Source: Diplonema japonicum (Eukaryota > Euglenozoa > Diplonemea > Diplonemida > Diplonemidae). Taken from it: DNA of 64,000 nucleotides. Location: assembly GCA_964019335.1 (NCBI GenBank), contig OZ025683.1, forward strand, positions 496,001 to 560,000. Reading direction: 5' to 3'. The position numbers were made by a program, and so were the translations under genes. Below the pieces are notes generated by a model. It did not search any database. It worked only from the letters and a program-made list of their open reading frames with translations, and was not told the origin of the DNA. Shown here in pieces: positions 11,501 through 23,200 of this stretch (position 1 is the stretch's first letter; every line of letters starts with the position of its first letter).

Positions 11501-14500
11501 GCTGACGGGGTCCTCGGTCATCACCACGTGGGGGGTGAGCGCGCCACTGGCTAATGGCATTTATCACACTTGCTACCTGCTTGCCGGGACAGACACCTGG
11601 GTTCGACTCGCAGGCACCATTGAGGTTCCTTTCGGGAACGTGCAGCCCGCTTTCGACATCATACAAACTGAATCTATCTTCGGGCCACCTGACAACTTGC
11701 ACCTCTACGGCCCTCGCGGCACTGGGCTCAACTACTCTAGCCCTTTTGCTGTTGGGATCACAACAGCTAAGGATGGACTTAGCTGGCTGCCTAGAGAGAA
11801 GAACCAAACACTGCAGTTTAAGATCATCAGTGAAACGTACAACAAGGGCGACAGCAGCCTCTTTGATTCGAAGTGTATTGCTTTCCACAGCCACTGTTTT
11901 GTCACACCCCTTAACGGGAACGAGACATTGTGCACACAGCAGCCTGAGTGCGAGTGGGTGAACTCACAGTGCAGTGCAAAGACAACTAGCTTGTGCAAGC
12001 AGAAGCGCAGTTCGAACTCGTGCACCCGGGCAGGTTGCCTGTGGTCAAAAGGACAGCAACCCACATTTGACACCGAAAGAGGGTACTTGAGCTTCCAGAT
12101 CGGGGACGCAGAACAGACGGGGAGTGTGACATTGGAGGTGGCACTTGTGGACACCGGTGGTACAGAGAACGGTGGTAACAACGTAAGCGAGTCTCGCTTA
12201 GTGAGTATCACGATCACATCTGGACCTGAGTTCACGGCCGTTACGCCCACAGTGTCCTTGAATGAGGACGAGCCACAGTTCGACGTGGCAATCATCGCGT
12301 GGTCTGTATCCCGCATCCAAGGCAGGGAGTACAGCTTCAACATCATATGGGACGACCCAACAGCCTCCTCCTTCTTCGCACAGTTCACGATGAAGGACAG
12401 TGGAACACTTGACGCAGTCCCCGCACCCGACCGCTACATCCTCTTTCCGGGCATGGACTTTACGGTTCAGCTTTGGGATCTCACGGTAGGGGCGTCCTTC
12501 CAGCTGCGCTTCAGTGTCGTGATAGCACCCGTCAACGACCCTCCTTACTTCGAAATCATGCCCAGCTTCCTTGCGGAACCTATCTACTGGCGGCAGGGCA
12601 GGACGGATCCCTTCACACAGAAAGTTATTATCATACCCCCCTCGACGGAGCTGTGCAGAACACTGGAGGGTATGATGTGCATAAGGACCTACGTGGCAAT
12701 GGGATGCAAAGGCGTGCTGCCCTCCAATCTCCCATACTCGTGCACCCCTTACCAGGCATGTATCAGCAGCAAGTGCACAGGAGTGCTGTCATCACCAGTC
12801 CAAAGTCAGCAGTGTATCACGCCAGAAACGCAGCAGTGTGCTGTGGAGAGTGTGAAAAACAGCTGCTTGGATGACATCAATTGCAAGGGATGCCAGTCAC
12901 TAGCCTGTCAGTCTGCGCCGAATAGCTCGTTCACACTTGGTCGCGGGGAAGACTTCCAGGCACTACGTGCGTTCAGTGCCACCCCGATCCCTTCTGGCAC
13001 TGTGAACTTCTTGTCACCGCCCGCTGTGGACATCGACGGGGTGCTGTCCTTCGCCCTGCAGCCATCGTCTGTTGGCACTTTTCAGATCAGTCTGTCAGTA
13101 ACTGACAATGGTGGTAATGCCTCTGGTGGGAACGACACCTTTTCATCTCCCGATTTGATCACTGTGAAGACATTCTTCTTGCCGCAGCTGCAAGTGACCC
13201 CTGAGACTGGCGGTATTGCATTGGAAACAGCTTTCCGCATGGAGGCTGTGGGCGAAGAGAGTGCAACCAACTGGAAGTACACATTCACTACCCTGCCGGG
13301 CATACAAGACTTGCCTGTTGACCTGAGCAAGGGGAAACCCATCTCGCACTCCATCCACGGACCGCACACAGAGAAGATGATCATCACATCGAACCTCCCT
13401 GCCGGTGACCACACAGTCGTCTTGCATATCTACGATGGTGATACGTTAGTAGACATTGCACAGAAGTTCATTAGTGTCAACAACCCATCGTCAGTGCGGC
13501 TGGCCGAAGCTTTGCAAAGGGGATTGACACTGGCAAGCAACAAGACTCAGTCTGAGGAAGTCGTGCCTCTTCTTGCAGCGATCGGTGCTTCTGTGTCCTC
13601 AATGCCCGAGGCACAGACGCAAGGTACTTCCAAAGCACTCGTGACTGCCATTAGGGATGCTGTCGGAAACTTGCAGTCGCCCTCAGGTGTGATTCACAGC
13701 AATGCCATCATCACCTCTCTATCTTCTCTGCACTCTGCCATGGTGACCACGGTGGACTCGAGTACATTGTTGATAGCCAGCGATGCGTATGACAACATTA
13801 AGGTTAAGGCTACCGGGGATGGCATTGTAAAAGGGCACGTCACCCTGAAAGGGATATCTCTTGTGGGGCTTAGCGATGCAGCAAAAGCATCTTTGGAGTC
13901 CAGCATGTTGCGAGATCTGGCGGCCAGTTACACCGTGTCAGAAGACTGGATGGCAGTACAGCTGACGCAGACTGGAGACGCAGTAGTCGCGAATTACACT
14001 GTTGCGGCCTCGACATTAGGTACGGAGACCGTCCAGGCCATCCTTAACGCGCACAACGACCAGATGATTAAGACAACAACAGTGGAGGCGACGTACAAGG
14101 CGCTGCGGCAAGGCACACCGACCGTGTGGTACGAAGCATCGTCAAGTGCCGTGTCGGCACGGGGGACATTGGTCTTGAACGGTCTGGACATCGACACCCT
14201 GACGCAAGTGAAGGACACCCTCTTACGAGACCAACTTGACGCAGACCTCGCGGATAGCTTCGGAACAACAATTGACAAGGTGCACCTCAGCCTCGCAAAG
14301 CTTCCCACAGGAGAAAGCGCTGTGAAATTCACTGTCGATACCAACAGCAACCCTTCGGTTGCAAATGTCATAAAGTGCGCTATGATACCAGCTTGTGTCG
14401 CTAACTCTGTTTCTCTTGTGCGTGCACCTTACACAGCGAACCTGTCAAGGTCCACATATGCCTTCGATGCTTCAGGCACACTGGCACTGCCAGACCTCGA

Positions 14501-17065
14501 CTTCTCAGTCATGCCCCAGGACAGATCGGATGATATAAAAGCTGCCATTAGGCAGGACCTCGCTGAACTGTATGGTGTTGATGTCACTGCTGTGACCCAG
14601 ATCTTCTCTGTGGACTCGAGGACAGGGGGCACCCTTGCTAAGCACAAGATCGACATGACTGGAGTGAACAACCCCACAACAGTCCAAAGCGCGCTTGCAT
14701 CCAAGATAACCTCACGCTCCATCCAACTCACGCGGGCAATGAACACATTGAGCAGCATGACCGCTTCCGTCGACTACGCCAACTCAGGGACGCCTGCGCT
14801 GCCCGGCGCTGTCCCAACCGATGAGATGATGCAGTTCTTTGTGAGCACTGCATCCGCAATCATTTCATCTGCGCCTCAAGGACCTGCTGTGTGGAACAGC
14901 ACACAAGATCAGGACGCAGCACTTAGGTCAGAACCAGAGCGTGGTCGAGTGAACTACGCATTGCGGAAGCAGTTGGACTGCTTATACAAGATTATTGACG
15001 TTCACTGCAAAGAGCTGCTGAAGTCCGTGACAACAAGTAGAGTTGACAGCAGGGTGCTGAGGTCCACCACTCCCGCTTTCACAACTGAGTGGAGAGCTGT
15101 GGTTGGAGCAGCAGGCGGCCCCCTCGTAACGGCCCTGCCTTATGGGAAGGGCAATGTATCCCTGACCAGCGAGCGTCCAACCTCTGATACGTGCCTGGTT
15201 TCAAGCGTTTATGCGAAATCTGCTTTCCTGTCTAACGGGCAGCCAGGGGTGACGCCCCAGCTGCCGATTGCCACCATCGTTGGCACAGGTCTCAGGGACA
15301 CCTCCGTCACGCTTCCCATCTCGCAGAGCAGTGACATAGCAATGATTGTGTGGAACAAGGCTAGCCTCGTGTGGCAGGCACCTCGCAAGGGAAGCCTCCA
15401 AGTCTCGTCTACGGACAGCACTCAGGGCGTTATGACATGGCCTTCCGGGACCACAACAGGAAGACAGGCAGCAATACTGCAGACAGCTCAGAATAACGAA
15501 GAACGCGTGCTAGCTGTATCTTTACAGCCACGCGAGAACAGCAACTTGTGCTTGGCGTGTGTGCTGCTGCCCGTGTTGTTTGGGCTGTGGGCACTGCTCG
15601 TAATCTCAGGACTCGTGCTGCACGAGAGAACCCTCCGGTTACAAGTGGATCTAACTGACAAGGAAATGCTGCTTCACAGTTTCAATCGCGAACCGACTTT
15701 CACGCTGATGACATTCAAGCACCACGCTTGGTTATGTTACTTCTTTGTGCGACCTACATACGTGCAGTACTACTCGCGAGCCGAGCGCGCCACTGTGTGG
15801 TTCTCTGTGTACTTCATAGCGACCGGCTTCGTAAGTTTCTTTTTCTCCTCCAACAAGGTTCAGGCGTGGGAACAACCGCCTGGGGTGAAGTACGTAGACG
15901 GGATAGGGGTATGTAAATATTTATCTGTTCCACGTTGCACAATACAGATCGGCTTCCTTTGCATGTTAGCAGGCTTCCTTCCTTCTGTTGGACTCAGATA
16001 CTTCTTAACCGCAAGAGAGAGGAACTGGCGTGCCCACGTACCAGGATCTATTCCAGAGGTTTTCAGAGTATGCGATAGCTTTCCACAGTTACCACTTTCA
16101 GGACGCTGACCTCGACGACACAGGATATGCTAACCCCAAGGCGCAAAGGCCCTCTTCACGCCTGCCTTACTATTTTCTTCATATCGTGCTGGTCATCGTC
16201 ATGGTGGCCTTGTTTGCTTTGCTTACAGATGCCTACAACACCTCCAACCAGATCGAGCAGGTATGTTGCCTTTTTATAATTCTAATTTCACCGTAAATTA
16301 CAGTATGTGTTTGCATTTTGTATCGCCATTGCTTGGCACTTCGTGGTTGAGTTTTTGTGGGTGCTTCTTATGTGGAAGTTCGAGATCCTCTATTGGAATG
16401 CACCCGACCACCCAAGGCGCAGATTGTTTGAGAAAGAAGAGAAAGTCGTTGTCGTCCTTCCTAGTTTTCACACTGGCGAGGTGCCATTGAAGCATGCAAA
16501 GACACGGCCGCACCCTGTACAGAGACTACCCCCGCAACCGCTGGACGACGTTCCCCTTTTGGAGGGTGACGATGATGGCGCAGCGTCTCTCAACGACGAC
16601 GAGGATGACGAGGACATGCGCAACAGGTTCGCTTATCCCGACATCGACGTGGGACCACCCGCGGAGAAAGAGGGAGTGGACTGGGACAAGATTGCCGCAA
16701 ACAAGCCTGTGAACAGGAGGCCCAATCATACGTTCGATCGGGAGGTGTCGGTGCTGCCGCCCTCCAGCACGTCGCCTAAGAGTCTTAGGAAGACAGGATT
16801 TGGTTTCGGGTCCCTCAGTAACCAGCATCGCAGCAGCAGCAAATACAGTGACCCCGACAAGCACCCACCCCTCTCATCTACCCCGCCTCTCTCCAACCCA
16901 CTGTCGTACGGCAGGGGCCGCGGCATCTCTCAAGGGCCTGCTGTGGAGCATTCTCAAGGCCCTATTATTGCGGCGTTGATGGATCACCATATAGAAGGCG
17001 AAGCACCGAAAGTCGACCAAAACGGCACCTCCCCTTTCTCTGATTCCGCCCCTTTTCTTGAGTAG
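2547..17065 (+). CDS. giant modular surface protein with repeats, REJ-like region and membrane domain
   Basis: About 4,800 aa in four exons (2547-15908, 15948-16067, 16102-16260, 16304-17065). A signal peptide (about 1-18) is followed by 11 diverged repeats of roughly 130-150 aa (about 180-1830). Each repeat carries a (T/D)E-x-(D/E)-(I/V)-R-x-G start, a G-D-x-W strand, a G-F-x-A-L-K block and a Y-D-I-x-x-x-E-x-(I/V) end. A PAN/Apple-like Cys domain is inserted at about 783-876 and another at about 2265-2330. Residues 1950-3050 hold a second repeat family (G-x-G-hydrophobic start; G-x-Y-x-V-C-Y end), IPT-like in pattern. Calx-beta/cadherin-like segments, Cys-rich knots and a REJ-like region (about 3540-3710) follow. 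About five membrane segments start at nt 15541, 15790, 15948, 16168 and 16304. The acidic Pro-rich tail is probably cytosolic. The architecture suggests a large adhesion or mechanosensory receptor; I see no PLAT or complete polycystin channel. Confidence 0.9.
15909..15947 (+). other. intron, 39 nt, phase 0
   Basis: GTATGT...TACAG. It is a multiple of three with no stop, so retention is also readable. Removal joins two membrane-protein segments cleanly. Confidence 0.7.
16068..16101 (+). other. intron, 34 nt, phase 0
   Basis: GTATGC...TTTCAG. Its removal restores the reading frame that otherwise ends at 16109 and joins it to the frame encoding the fourth membrane segment. Confidence 0.85.
16261..16303 (+). 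other. intron, 43 nt, phase 0
   Basis: GTATGT...TTACAG. Removal joins the fourth and fifth membrane segments and leads into the cytosolic tail. Confidence 0.9.
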
Positions 17066-17101
17066 TATTAGACAGCTTTCTAGATCTGCCGTGCTTTACT
17101 G

Positions 17102-17186
17102 CACTCTTTTTCTTCTCCTTTTGTTTTGTTGCCAGTTTTAGTTTTTTGTTCCCACCTTGAGCGTGATATCTTTGTACGCCACACAG
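17102..17186 (+). promoter_or_regulatory. pyrimidine-rich tract plus AG before gene 17205
   Basis: A C/T-rich stretch in the gap after the stop at 17065 runs to CACACAG (17186), 18 nt before ATG 17205. If this AG is an acceptor, the upstream in-frame ATG at 17157 is not in the mature mRNA, which favours 17205. Confidence 0.4.
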
Positions 17187-17204
17187 CTGGGCGGTGGATG
17201 CAGC

Positions 17205-20200
17205 ATGAGCGATGGGGATACAAATGAGCGAAGCCTGGAGGAGAAAGGCAAGGAGCTGTTCCTGAAGTCAAAGGTGCTCAAGAGTGAAGGTGTCGCGGAT
17301 GTAATCGGTACCTTGACACCATCGTATGACCTGGATGCCTACGTGGCCACGCTCGAGACAGAGCTCGACGATGCTCGCGTCCACATGCTGGAACTGGAGT
17401 CCTCGTTAGCGGAACGTGACGAAATCATCACCAAGTACCAGACCATCGTCGGCCAGCAGGGTTCGACGCCTGCCCACATGACCGCTTTGCAGGAGTGCGT
17501 CGCATTGGAGAATCAATGCCTCAACTTTAAGACTCGCCTTCTGCAGGGTGAGCTGACGTCCAGAAGCAATTCATCCCCTCATAGTGAGACGAGCGATGAC
17601 ATCAAGGAAAAGCTGGTCCTCTCAGAACTCACGTGCACCTCTCTCAAGACCGAAATTGTGCAGCTCCAGCAAGAACTCTCAGTTTATGAAGAAAAAGCAG
17701 AATCAGCAGAGGCTGTGCAGGCCGAGTTAGAAGCCCGGTTGCACGAAGCGCAGGAATCTGTACGGTCTTCCGAATCTGCACGGCAATCGTCGGCTCTCGA
17801 GACTAACGAGAGGGTGCACACCTTGGAGTCTCAGCTAGCGTCCATGCAAGACGTCCACGAGGTGAACGCACAACTTCAACAACAGCTCGACACCTTTCAC
17901 CAGAAGCAAATTGACAGCACTGAAGCACTAAAGCAAGATAATACCGAGCTGGAGGAACAGTTGAAGGAGCGAGGCGAGAAGATACTGCAGCTTGAGGCTG
18001 ACCTCGCTGCTTCTTCTGAGAATATCGTGTCGTTGAGGGCCACCGTTTTAGAAGAACAGGCGCGGACAGTGACCCAAGAAATCCAGGAAGCATCCCTCTC
18101 TGAAGAATCAAAAGATGTTGAGAATTGCAACAGCGAGTTGCAGAAAAGGATGGTGGATATCGAGGCAGAACTGGAACGCAGGACAAGAGAGTTCGACGAC
18201 CTGCAATCCGTTAACACAGAACTGCAGCAAGTGATTGACACAACAAAGGGAGAACTACAAGCGGCAAACGAAGAGCCCACAGCCTTGCGGCTGAAAATAA
18301 AAGAATTAGAAGAGCAGGTAAATCAAACCGAATGTGCTACGCCACTATGCGAACCACGTAAGGAGGGTTGGGGAGACGACAACTGGGGCAGTGAGGGTGA
18401 GAGTCCTGTACTCGAACCTGCACAGCCTACTACAACTGCAAATACTAAAGAAGCCACACAATCTGAAGGAGCACCCAATGCTGGATTCGAGCAGCGGATT
18501 TCTGAACTTGAAGAACAGCTGAAGGAACGAAGTGAAAAGGTGTCGCAGCTTGAGGCTGACCTTGCTTCTTCATCTGAGAAAGTAACAAGCTTTGAGAAGA
18601 CTTTGGAAGAAACACAGAAGTCCAACACCCAACTTCAGGAACAAGTGACGACAGTGACCGAGGAGCTTCAGCTTGCAAGGGAATCAGCTTCATCAAAGGA
18701 AGAACCGAAGCAAGAGGAAGGTGGCTGGGGTGATGATGGCTGGGGCAGTGATGGGAAGAGCCCTGCTCTTGAGCCGGTGGCACCCAGTGCTGCACTTGAA
18801 CAGCGGGTTTCTGAACTTGAAGAACAACTGAAGGAACGAGGTGAAAAGGTGTCAAAACTTGAGGCTGACCTTGCTTCTTCATCTGAGAAAGTCGTGAGCT
18901 TTGAGGCTACTTCAGCATCCTTGGAGGAACTTCAGAAGTCCAACACCCAACTACAGGAGCAAGTGGCGACAGTTACCAAGGAGCTTCAACTTGCACAGGA
19001 GACAACTCCCGTGAAGGAAGAACCAAAGCAAGAAGAAGGTGGCTGGGGTGATGATGGCTGGGGCAGTGATGGGAAGAGCCCTGCTTTGGAGCCGGCGGCA
19101 CCCAGTGCTGAACTTGAACAGCGGGTTTCTGAACTTGAAGAAGAGCTCAAAATGAAGCAGGCGGCATGCGATGACGCAGCCACCACCATCAGCGGGCTGG
19201 AGAGCAAGACAGCAGAACTCTATCACCTGCAGGAACTGAACTCTGAACTTCTGAAGCAGATTACGATGCATGAGGAACACCTTAAGGAACGAGGCGAGAA
19301 AGTGTCACAGCTTGAGGCTGACCTTGCTTCTTCATCTGAGAAAGTCGTGAGCTTTGAGGCCACTTCAGCATCCTTGGAGGAACTTCAGAAGTCCAACACC
19401 CAACTACAGGAGCAAGTGGCGACAGTTACCAAGGAGCTTCAACTTGCACAGGAGACAACTCCCGTGAAGGAAGAACCAAAGCAAGAAGAAGGTGGCTGGG
19501 GTGATGATGGCTGGGGCAGTGATGGGAAGAGCCCTGCTTTGGAGCCGGCGGCACCCAGTGCTGAACTTGAACAGCGGGTTTCTGAACTTGAAGAAGAGCT
19601 CAAAATGAAGCAGGCGGCATGCGATGACGCAGCCACCACCATCAGCGGGCTGGAGAGCAAGACAGCAGAACTCTATCACCTGCAGGAACTGAACTCTGAA
19701 CTTCTGAAGCAGATTACGATGCATGAGGAACACCTTAAGGAACGAGGCGAGAAAGTGTCACAGCTTGAGGCTGACCTTGCTTCTTCATCTGAGAAAGTCG
19801 TGAGCTTTGAGGCTACTTCAGCATCTTTGGAGGAACTTCAGAATGTTAATTCTAAATTAGAAGAACACCTGGAGACAGTGACCAAGGAGCTCCAGCTTGC
19901 AAAAGAAACGACCCCCGCGAAGGAAGAACCAAAGCAGGAAGAAGGCTGGGGTGATGATGGCTGGGGCAGCGAGGAGAAGAGTCCTCCTCTCGAACCTTCT
20001 GCTGTTGGGCAGAATGCAGAGCTCGAGGTGATGGTGTCGAAGCTGCAGGCTGACCTCTCCGCGAAGGTAGCGAGTTTAGAATCAATTACTGCTTCTTTGG
20101 AAGAAGTAGAGCAGGCAAAGGTTCAATTAGAGGAAGAGGTGACAGCAATGACACAAGAGTTGCAGTTTGTGCAGCCCATGAAACAAAAGATTGCCGAACT

Positions 20201-23200
20201 AGAAGAGCTGAACGATAAGCAGGCTGAGTTACTGGAACAGCGAAATGGAGAAACAGCAACACCGAAACAAGAAGCTGAAGACTCAGCGGAACGTCAGGAA
20301 GGCTGGGGGGACAACTGGGGCAGCGAAGGTGAAAGTCCTGCACTCGAACCTGCACAGCCAGCTACTACAGACCCCGAACAACTCTCAAAACCTCATGATG
20401 AGGAGAGATCTACTCTTGATCCGGCGGCACCCAGTGCTGAACTTGAACAGCGGATTTCTGAACTTGAAGAACAGCTGAAGGAACGAGGCGAAAAGGTGTC
20501 ACAGCTTGAGGCTGACCTTGCTTCTTCATCTGAGAAGGTCGCGAGCTTTGAGGCTACTTCAGCATCCTTGGAGGAACTTCAGAAGTCCAACACCCAACTA
20601 CAGGAGCAAGTGGCGACAGTTACCAAGGAGCTTCAACTTGCACAGGAGACAACTCCCGTGAAGGAAGAACCAAAGCAAGAAGAAGGTGGCTGGGGTGATG
20701 ATGGCTGGGGCAGTGATGGGAAGAGCCCTGCCCTTGAGCCAGGGACACCCAGTGCCGCACTTGAACAGCGGGTTTCTGAACTTGAAGAACAGCTGAAAGA
20801 AGAGCTCAAAATGAAGCAGGCGGCGTGCGAGGAGCTCAGTAACCTTGAGACACTGAACTCTGAGATGCAATTGCAAATCAAAGAACTCCGCGAGCAGGCA
20901 TCAGAGAAGACTAATAAGAGTGAGATATTCTTGCGATGCGAGTCGATAGAGGAAGAGCTAAAGGCAACAACAGGGAAGCTTGAGGCTTCTGGAATCTTGG
21001 TTACTGAGTTGCGACAAAAGATTGATGAAAAACAAAAAGAAGTGAAGAAGGCAGAAGAGAATCTGAGAGAAGCTTTGCAAGAAAAACGTGACTCTAATGC
21101 TGCAGCAGAAACAACGGCGCAACGATACGAAGCGAGCTTGCATGAAAACAACGAGATGCGGCGAGAGTTTGAAGCAAGCATCTCGAGTCTGGAGCGAAAA
21201 CTTGAGATGGCTGCGGAGAAGCTAACGGCTGTCGAAAGTGAAAAACAGACCACTGTTGCTGAGCGAGACGCTGCTGTAGCAGCACTCGCAAGTTGCAAAG
21301 AAGACATCCTCAGCAACGAAGTAGAGCGCACGAAGCAAGCGGACCTTGAAGCGAAGCTGCAGGCAATGGAAGAGGCCGCAAAGTCCAACAAAGAAGCAAT
21401 CGCCAATAGTGAGACGGAGCTCGGCAAAGTAGCAACATACAAGAAGCAGATCAGTTCACTAGAAGCTTTGTGTGAAAAATTGAAGGTCGGCGGAAGGAAG
21501 ATCAAAGAAGAGCGGGACCAGGAGAGAGAGAAAACCGCTTCCCTCTCCAGCACTGCTAATGACTTGCAGCGGAAGCTTCGGAGTATGGAAGCAGAGAAGG
21601 AGAATGCTTTGGAAGCTTCCTGTGCCGCACAAGGTGAACAAAGTAAGTTGCAAGAAGAGTTCGCTGCCATGGATTTACAGATGAAAGGCGAGCTCGCAGT
21701 GCTCACAGCAGCAGCTGCCAAGCAGAATGAGCTGTCGGCCGAGATGAAACTGCGTCTGGAAAAGAGTGAGGACAGGCTTCAGGAACTTCAGAATGAGAAG
21801 AATCAGCTGACCGAAGCCCTGACTCACCAACAGGAGAGCTACGAGAAATTGAAGGAGGCCGGCAAGAAGATGCGCCAGATGAAAGAAACGACAAAGGAAA
21901 AACTCGATGTCACAGCCCAGCAACTGCAAGAGAGTAATGCTAAGGTCGCAGCTCTCACACAGCAGCTTGACACATCGCAGATGACCAGGACTGAAGTGAT
22001 GCGTCTTGAGGGTGTCGTGAAAGAAGAAGCCTCAAAAGCCCACGAGATGCAACTCGCTTTAGACCAGGCGCACGCCAGATGTCTGGGGCTGGAAGCTAAA
22101 GTGACGGAGGCGGAAGCTCTCACAGAGCAGATAGAGACCATGAGCCAGAAAGCCACAGCATCCGAAAAGGAAAGGCAGGATCTAGAAGAGACGATGTCTA
22201 AATTGAAGCAAAGCTATGAGCAGATAAAGAACGCGGGCAAGAGGATGAAAGAAATGCGTGATGCCTTGAAAGACCAACTAAGCGACAAAGAGAAGGAGCT
22301 GGCAGCGGCAGCAAGCAGGACCGAGGTGTTGGAAAGCAGCTCAGAGGAACTGAAAGGACTTCGAACACAGGTGCAAGACGCCAAGTCTGAGCTGCAAGTC
22401 GCCCAGAATACCATTAGCATCATTCAGGGTACTGTTGAGCACTTGGAGGCCACTGTGCAGTCCACTCAGTCGTCACTGAAGAATGAACAGGACACCAACT
22501 CTACGCTGCAACAGCAGTTAACATCCCTGGCACAGGAGTTGCAGACCGCAAAAGAAGCTTCTCAAGAGTCGAGAGTATCACAGCTTGAGGCAGACCTCGC
22601 AAGTTCATCGGAGTCCTTGAAAAAAGAGCAGCAAGCCAACTCAGTGCTGGAGGACAAGTTAGCAGTGTTGGCACAGGAGCTACAGGCCACAAAGGAAACT
22701 GTGCGCACAGAAGAAGAGCTGCTGGAGAGCGAACACCAACAGATTACAAACCTCGAGGAACATCTTAAAGTGCAGCAGTCCGAGTGCGAATCAGCGGCGG
22801 AGAAATTATATCAGCTTGCCGAGCTCAGCAACAGAAACTCAGTTGTGGAACAGGAATTGAATGACATGAAAGCAAACTCAGAAGAGGTGCGGAAGACTAA
22901 CGTTCAACTGGAAGAACAAGTAGCGACGCTGACCAAAGAACTTCAGATTGCAAAGGAAGCACCACCCCCGAATAAACCGAAGCAAGGTGGCTGGGGTGAT
23001 GATGGCTGGGGCAGTGACGGGAAGAGCCCTGTTCTTGAGCCAGCAACACCCAGTGCTGGATTCGAGCAGCGGATTTCTGAACTTGAAGAACAGCTGAGGG
23101 AACGAAGTGAAAAGGTGTCGCAGCTTGAGGCTGACCTTGCTTCTTCATCTGAGAAAGTAACAAGCTTTGAGAAGACTTTGGAAGAAACACAGAAGTCCAA

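Noticed and set aside
16000-16110. Apparent frameshift, or a 19-nt mini-intron at 16038-16056, in the giant surface gene
   Set aside because: A 34-nt intron at 16068-16101 (GTATGC...CAG, phase 0) restores the frame and matches the other introns.
17157-17204. Upstream in-frame ATG for the giant coiled-coil protein
   Set aside because: It lies before an acceptor-like CACACAG; the 17205 start is better placed, though not proven.
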